This document shows, in pieces, positions 60,817 to 64,000 of a stretch of 64,000 nucleotides of DNA (position 1 is its first letter; each line of letters starts with the position of its first letter). Position numbers and translations under genes: made by a program. This DNA comes from Exiguobacterium sp. 9-2 (GTDB lineage: Bacteria > Bacillota > Bacilli > Exiguobacteriales > Exiguobacteriaceae), in the NCBI RefSeq assembly GCF_036287235.1, contig NZ_CP142850.1:2899501-2963500 (forward strand). The letters are read 5' to 3'. A model generated the notes under the pieces. It was not told the origin of the DNA and made no database searches. It saw only the letters and a program-made list of their open reading frames with translations.

Positions 60817-62454
60817 ATGTTGAAACTCGATCACACGCATGATCCGTATCAAAATGCGGCGCTGATTCAAGAATACGTTGAAACATCAAGCAACGAACAG
60901 GCTGTTCGACAAGCAGAACAACTACTACACGATAGTACATTTATTGCACCACGACGTGATCCTAACCTCAGTCGAACACTTCGTTCGATGATCTCACCGT
61001 TATTTTTGACAAACCGTGATAAACATATTTTACCGCTGACACCAGCTTTCGTAACGCCACACGATGAGATTCGACCGAGTTGGTTCGGGCGGCTCAATCA
61101 TGAGTTCGAACGTTTGATCAGTGAAGTCGAAATCGTTGATATCACTTCCTATGGTGCGGTCGGTGATGGACAGACAGATGATACACAAGCGTTCATCGAA
61201 GCGCTCGGTGATGGACATCGACAAGTCCATGTTCCAGCCGGTACGTACATCGTTCGAGGAATTCGTTTACCTAGTTATACGATTTTAACGGGAGCTGGCA
61301 AAGGGAAAACGATTATAAAGATGCACGATGACGCACCTAAAGGACGACGTCTTGTGACGAACCAAAATTATCTCCTTGGCAATCATCACCTGCTTGTTGA
61401 GAAAATGACGCTTGATTGGAACATCAAACGAATCGGTGACGCAAAGAAAAGTAGCACATGGGGCAATCACTCCAGTTGTCTCACATACGCACATGTCACT
61501 TATGGTTGGGTCTTTGATGTCGAAGCTGTCAATCCAGGACTCCATTGTTTTGATATCTCGACACCGTATTACAATTACAACGGGGACGGTGCTCGAGCGA
61601 ACTTAAGTAGTTCATTCATCTGGTTCGATGGATTAACCGGTTACGGGTTCGGAGACGACGGGATCACGACGCATCATAGTGACCATCTCTTCATCTCGAA
61701 CTGCTTTATGCATGACCCGAGTGGACGTGCCCATGCAGAAGGTTTTTCCAATTCGAACGGGATTGAAATCGATGATGGGTCACGCGATGTCTGGTTATTC
61801 AATAACGCATCAAGTCGTTGCTTCGGTGGACTTGAAATCAAGGCGCATGCGACCTCTTCTGCTGCCTCAACCGTTAAAATCGTTGGTCATTTATCAATTG
61901 ATGACCACCGTGCCTTTAATTTCCGCCATATCGGGCATCATCAAGCAAGTGATCCAACATCTCAGACGGCTTACAATATCATCGCAACGCGCTTGATTGC
62001 TCAGACTCCTCAATATACGGCGCTATATGCGAATTCAAAACCGCGCGCTCTCGTCGTTTCCGCTTATCGTAATGTCGTTATTCATGATTTCACGGTGCTC
62101 GGTGATCCGTATTATGACTACCAAGAACAGCCAATGATCGGAATTCAATATAAGGCACGCAATGTTACGATCAGTCAGTTAAAAATGAGTGGATTTCGCC
62201 ACGCAAAAACGGATATCCAAATCTTTGGTGGAGAAAACGGAGCTGAGGATGTATGCCTTCGGGATATCCGGATCGAGGATTCTGCCAAACACGGGATTAC
62301 GATCGGTCCTGACATCAATCGCGTCAAGTTAACGAATGTGGCACTAAAAGGAGAGGGGACAGTTGGCTTGAATGCTAAATCGGAACCGGAAATGGAACGG
62401 TTCATCGCGACCGGATTTAAAGTACCGATTCGTGCTCAGTCGACGCAAGCATGA
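60817..62454 (+). CDS. Pectate-lyase-superfamily beta-helix protein
   Basis: This 545-residue protein has the Pectate_lyase_3 entry motif after about residue 105 (VDITSYGAVGDGQTDDTQAF), then HVPAGTYIVRGIRLPSYT and a right-handed parallel beta-helix to about 530 with repeated NVTIS/DVWLFNN-type strands. There is no signal peptide or membrane segment, so it is cytosolic or exported by an unusual route, or acts on imported oligosaccharides. The first 100 residues are of unknown fold. A GAGAGGAGAA site precedes ATG 60817. Catalytic residues cannot be assigned. Confidence 0.82.
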   Translation: MLKLDHTHDPYQNAALIQEYVETSSNEQAVRQAEQLLHDSTFIAPRRDPNLSRTLRSMISPLFLTNRDKHILPLTPAFVTPHDEIRPSWFGRLNHEFERLISEVEIVDITSYGAVGDGQTDDTQAFIEALGDGHRQVHVPAGTYIVRGIRLPSYTILTGAGKGKTIIKMHDDAPKGRRLVTNQNYLLGNHHLLVEKMTLDWNIKRIGDAKKSSTWGNHSSCLTYAHVTYGWVFDVEAVNPGLHCFDISTPYYNYNGDGARANLSSSFIWFDGLTGYGFGDDGITTHHSDHLFISNCFMHDPSGRAHAEGFSNSNGIEIDDGSRDVWLFNNASSRCFGGLEIKAHATSSAASTVKIVGHLSIDDHRAFNFRHIGHHQASDPTSQTAYNIIATRLIAQTPQYTALYANSKPRALVVSAYRNVVIHDFTVLGDPYYDYQEQPMIGIQYKARNVTISQLKMSGFRHAKTDIQIFGGENGAEDVCLRDIRIEDSAKHGITIGPDINRVKLTNVALKGEGTVGLNAKSEPEMERFIATGFKVPIRAQSTQA

Positions 62455-62456
62455 AC

Positions 62457-62494
62457 AAAACGACAGGATGGACCGTGGTCCATCCTGTCGTTTT
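62457..62494. terminator. Bidirectional intrinsic terminator
   Basis: A perfect stem of about 18 bp (core CGACAGGATGGACC with its complement) lies between AAAA and TTTT, shared by two convergent genes. Confidence 0.92.
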
Positions 62495-63315
62495 CATTGG
62501 GATCGAATGTACGCGAGGACACGTGTATCAATCGCACGATCCGCTTGTTCGCGCATCTCAAAGTTTTCCGTATGCAGATATGTCCGGAGCGCTTCGTCGA
62601 AATCACCGCGGTAGCCAAGTGTCAATAATTTATCCATCAACTCCGACTCTAACGCATCATCGATGGGCTTGATTTCTTCCGGCTTACTCGGTTGTAGGTA
62701 AAGTGTGTGCAATTGATAGATACGTTCGAGTTCTTCAATTGGATTCGGGTGATCATCAACACGTAGATCAATATAGCGATCGTTGAATCCACCGTACCCG
62801 CCACCTTCCTTAACGACGAGCAGTGCTGCTGATTGCATCCCACGCGAGTCCCCGCCTGCTGCTTGCCCCGCAGCCAACGCACGCAACAACCGTTCTGCAA
62901 GTGGCCCTTGCGTCGATTCAAAGACACGTGCCATCTCTTTGACCGTATTGCCATCTACAAGAATATTCCCTTGCGCCGCAAAATGTTTCCCCGCAATTCC
63001 GCCTGCCCAGTCGTTACATCTCTCTCCCGTAAAAGTCGCACTTTTGCCCTGCGCATCGATGATTCCGACTTGACGATCTGCTCGCCCTTCATCCGCTTCC
63101 GTTAATCGACGGAGCACTTCATCCGCTGAAGCGCCTTGTTCGATCATCTGCAACCCTTCAGGGCCATACGTCGTATTTGCAAATGATTGTGTCGCTACAG
63201 CACCTACTCCCGCTTTCGCAAACGGAACAGCACTCCCAACAGCTAAAAATTTCGATTGGACAGCAACACCCCATGCTTGTTCTTTCTCGCAATAACCAAC
63301 GATTGAATATGTCAC
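62494..63315 (-). CDS. DUF1028 family protein
   Basis: This 273-residue protein matches DUF1028, an Ntn-hydrolase-like fold: TYSIVGYCEKEQAWGVAVQSKF at the start, GVGAVATQSFANTTYGPEGL, and GNILVDGNTVKEMARVFE in the middle, with a C-terminal extension of about 70 residues. The likely nucleophile is the Thr or Ser following the initiator, as in Ntn hydrolases. The substrate is unknown. Relatives are annotated as putative pilus assembly or amidase proteins without proof. AAGGGGG fits GTG 63315; the longer frame to 63336 does not have a site. Confidence 0.85.
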   Translation of the reverse strand: MTYSIVGYCEKEQAWGVAVQSKFLAVGSAVPFAKAGVGAVATQSFANTTYGPEGLQMIEQGASADEVLRRLTEADEGRADRQVGIIDAQGKSATFTGERCNDWAGGIAGKHFAAQGNILVDGNTVKEMARVFESTQGPLAERLLRALAAGQAAGGDSRGMQSAALLVVKEGGGYGGFNDRYIDLRVDDHPNPIEELERIYQLHTLYLQPSKPEEIKPIDDALESELMDKLLTLGYRGDFDEALRTYLHTENFEMREQADRAIDTRVLAYIRSQ

Positions 63316-63379
63316 TTCAGTTCCCCCTTTAGTCACTTCTCTACCCGTTCGTGATAACGCTTCCCGATTCCTGCAACAG

Positions 63380-63409
63380 AAAAACCTTCCGGACAGATGT
63401 CCGAAAGGT
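63380..63409 (-). terminator. Intrinsic terminator of the YfcC-like gene
   Basis: ACCTTcCGGACA (63384-63395) pairs with TGTCCGaAAGGT (63398-63409), followed on the minus strand by TTTTTC. Confidence 0.85.
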
Positions 63410-63414
63410 CGACT

Positions 63415-64000
63415 TCATTGAATACCGAGCGTCACAGCAAGTAATAAGGCGGCACATGCTAAAGCAATCCAAATCGCGAAGAGTTTCCAGACGAAACGTA
63501 ACCATTGCTCATACGGAATACCTGCGATCGCAAGAAACGCCATCAAATGCGCACTTGTCGGAAAAATCATGTTCGTCAATCCATCTCCGTATTGAAATGC
63601 TAAAACAGCTACTTGACGCTCGATACCGAGTAAGTCAGATAAAGGTGCCATGATTGGCATCGTTGTCGCGGCTTGCCCGCTCCCCGATGGAATGAAGAAA
63701 TTCGTGATCAGTTGTACGATGTACATTCCGATGACAGCGAAGAACGTTGGTAAATGTCCTACGGCATTCGATAAGCCGTAAATGACCGTGTCAATGACAC
63801 GACCTTCTTCAAGAATGACGACAATGGCACGGGCAAAGCCAACGATCAATGCACCGAACGTCACGGCTTTCGCCCCGTCAATCAGACTCTCAAAAGTACC
63901 GTTCACACCGAGTGTGATGATCCCAGCAATCAGTCCAATGATCAAGAACGAGGCTGTCAGTTCCGTCAAATACCAGCCCCACTCGAAAATTCCGATGACG
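63415..64000 (-). CDS. YfcC/DcuC-family carboxylate or amino acid transporter (C-terminal part)
   Basis: The frame is open to the window edge, so about 195 C-terminal residues are seen. A TTG at 63969 is internal, not the start. Visible are about five membrane helices and the motifs VNGTFESLIDGAKAV, NFFIPSGSGQAATTMPIMAPL and FQYGDGLTNMIFPTS, typical of the YfcC/ArcD-like branch of the C4-dicarboxylate anaerobic carrier family (PF03606). The substrate may be a dicarboxylate, arginine/ornithine or a short peptide and cannot be decided. Confidence 0.85.
   Translation of the reverse strand, partial: VIGIFEWGWYLTELTASFLIIGLIAGIITLGVNGTFESLIDGAKAVTFGALIVGFARAIVVILEEGRVIDTVIYGLSNAVGHLPTFFAVIGMYIVQLITNFFIPSGSGQAATTMPIMAPLSDLLGIERQVAVLAFQYGDGLTNMIFPTSAHLMAFLAIAGIPYEQWLRFVWKLFAIWIALACAALLLAVTLGIQ

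Overview
The window looks like ordinary chromosome of a motile, Gram-positive, mid-GC member of the Bacillales. My best guess is Exiguobacterium. That is an inference from gene content: MotAB, a TagA-type wall teichoic acid enzyme, lipoproteins and secreted M4/M6 proteases, the yojF-bshB2 bacillithiol pair, queCDEF behind a preQ1 riboswitch, an MhqR-type quinone response, and strong AGGAGG ribosome binding sites. I see no tRNA, rRNA, CRISPR array, prophage or intact insertion sequence. About 65 genes are supported, most of them in short operons closed by clear hairpin terminators.

Left third (1-24.6 kb). A membrane-anchored Mrr-like nuclease is cut by the left edge. It is followed by a four-PAS histidine kinase overlapping a reductase-type SDR gene, a KtrB/KtrD potassium channel subunit, motAB, a DUF1499/flavoprotein/DUF420 operon, a lipoprotein-response regulator-kinase operon, HAD phosphatase, ung, tagA-like, azoR with an MhqR-like MarR regulator, a LacI regulator with a small partner gene, an NlpC/P60 hydrolase, a TetR-RND efflux operon, proC, and a CBS-ACT protein of the c-di-AMP-binding CbpA type.

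Middle (24.6-44 kb). A DUF47-Pit phosphate operon sits behind a PhoP-box-like array. Next come pdxK, yojF-bshB2, the preQ1-controlled queCDEF operon, a glucose-family PTS gene paired with an EEP-fold phosphodiesterase, and a sucrose cluster: promoter with a cre-like site, RAT antiterminator/terminator, EIIBC, SacT-type antiterminator with an apparent CTG start, and fructokinase. No sucrose-6-phosphate hydrolase or EIIA lies in the cluster. After these are an NCS2 permease, a POT peptide transporter, and a lipoprotein/ATP-grasp ligase/NAD-binding operon resembling E. coli ygiB-ygiC.

Right third (44-64 kb). A YfmM-type ABC-F protein, hydrolases, a DEAD-box helicase whose promoter region carries four perfect DnaA boxes, a ring-cleaving dioxygenase behind a 28-bp perfect palindrome resembling the MhqR operator, a cold-shock protein with a long leader, M6 and M4 secreted metalloproteases flanking an HD-GYP protein, a YhdH-type reductase, a compact inverted-repeat element, several conserved hypothetical genes, a pectate-lyase-superfamily protein, a DUF1028 protein, and the C-terminal part of a YfcC-type transporter cut by the right edge.

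The most unusual observations are the CTG-start antiterminator, the DnaA-box cluster, the in-frame 9-bp repeat tract in the RND pump gene, and the palindrome-bounded element near 59.2 kb. I found no convincing new multi-gene system.
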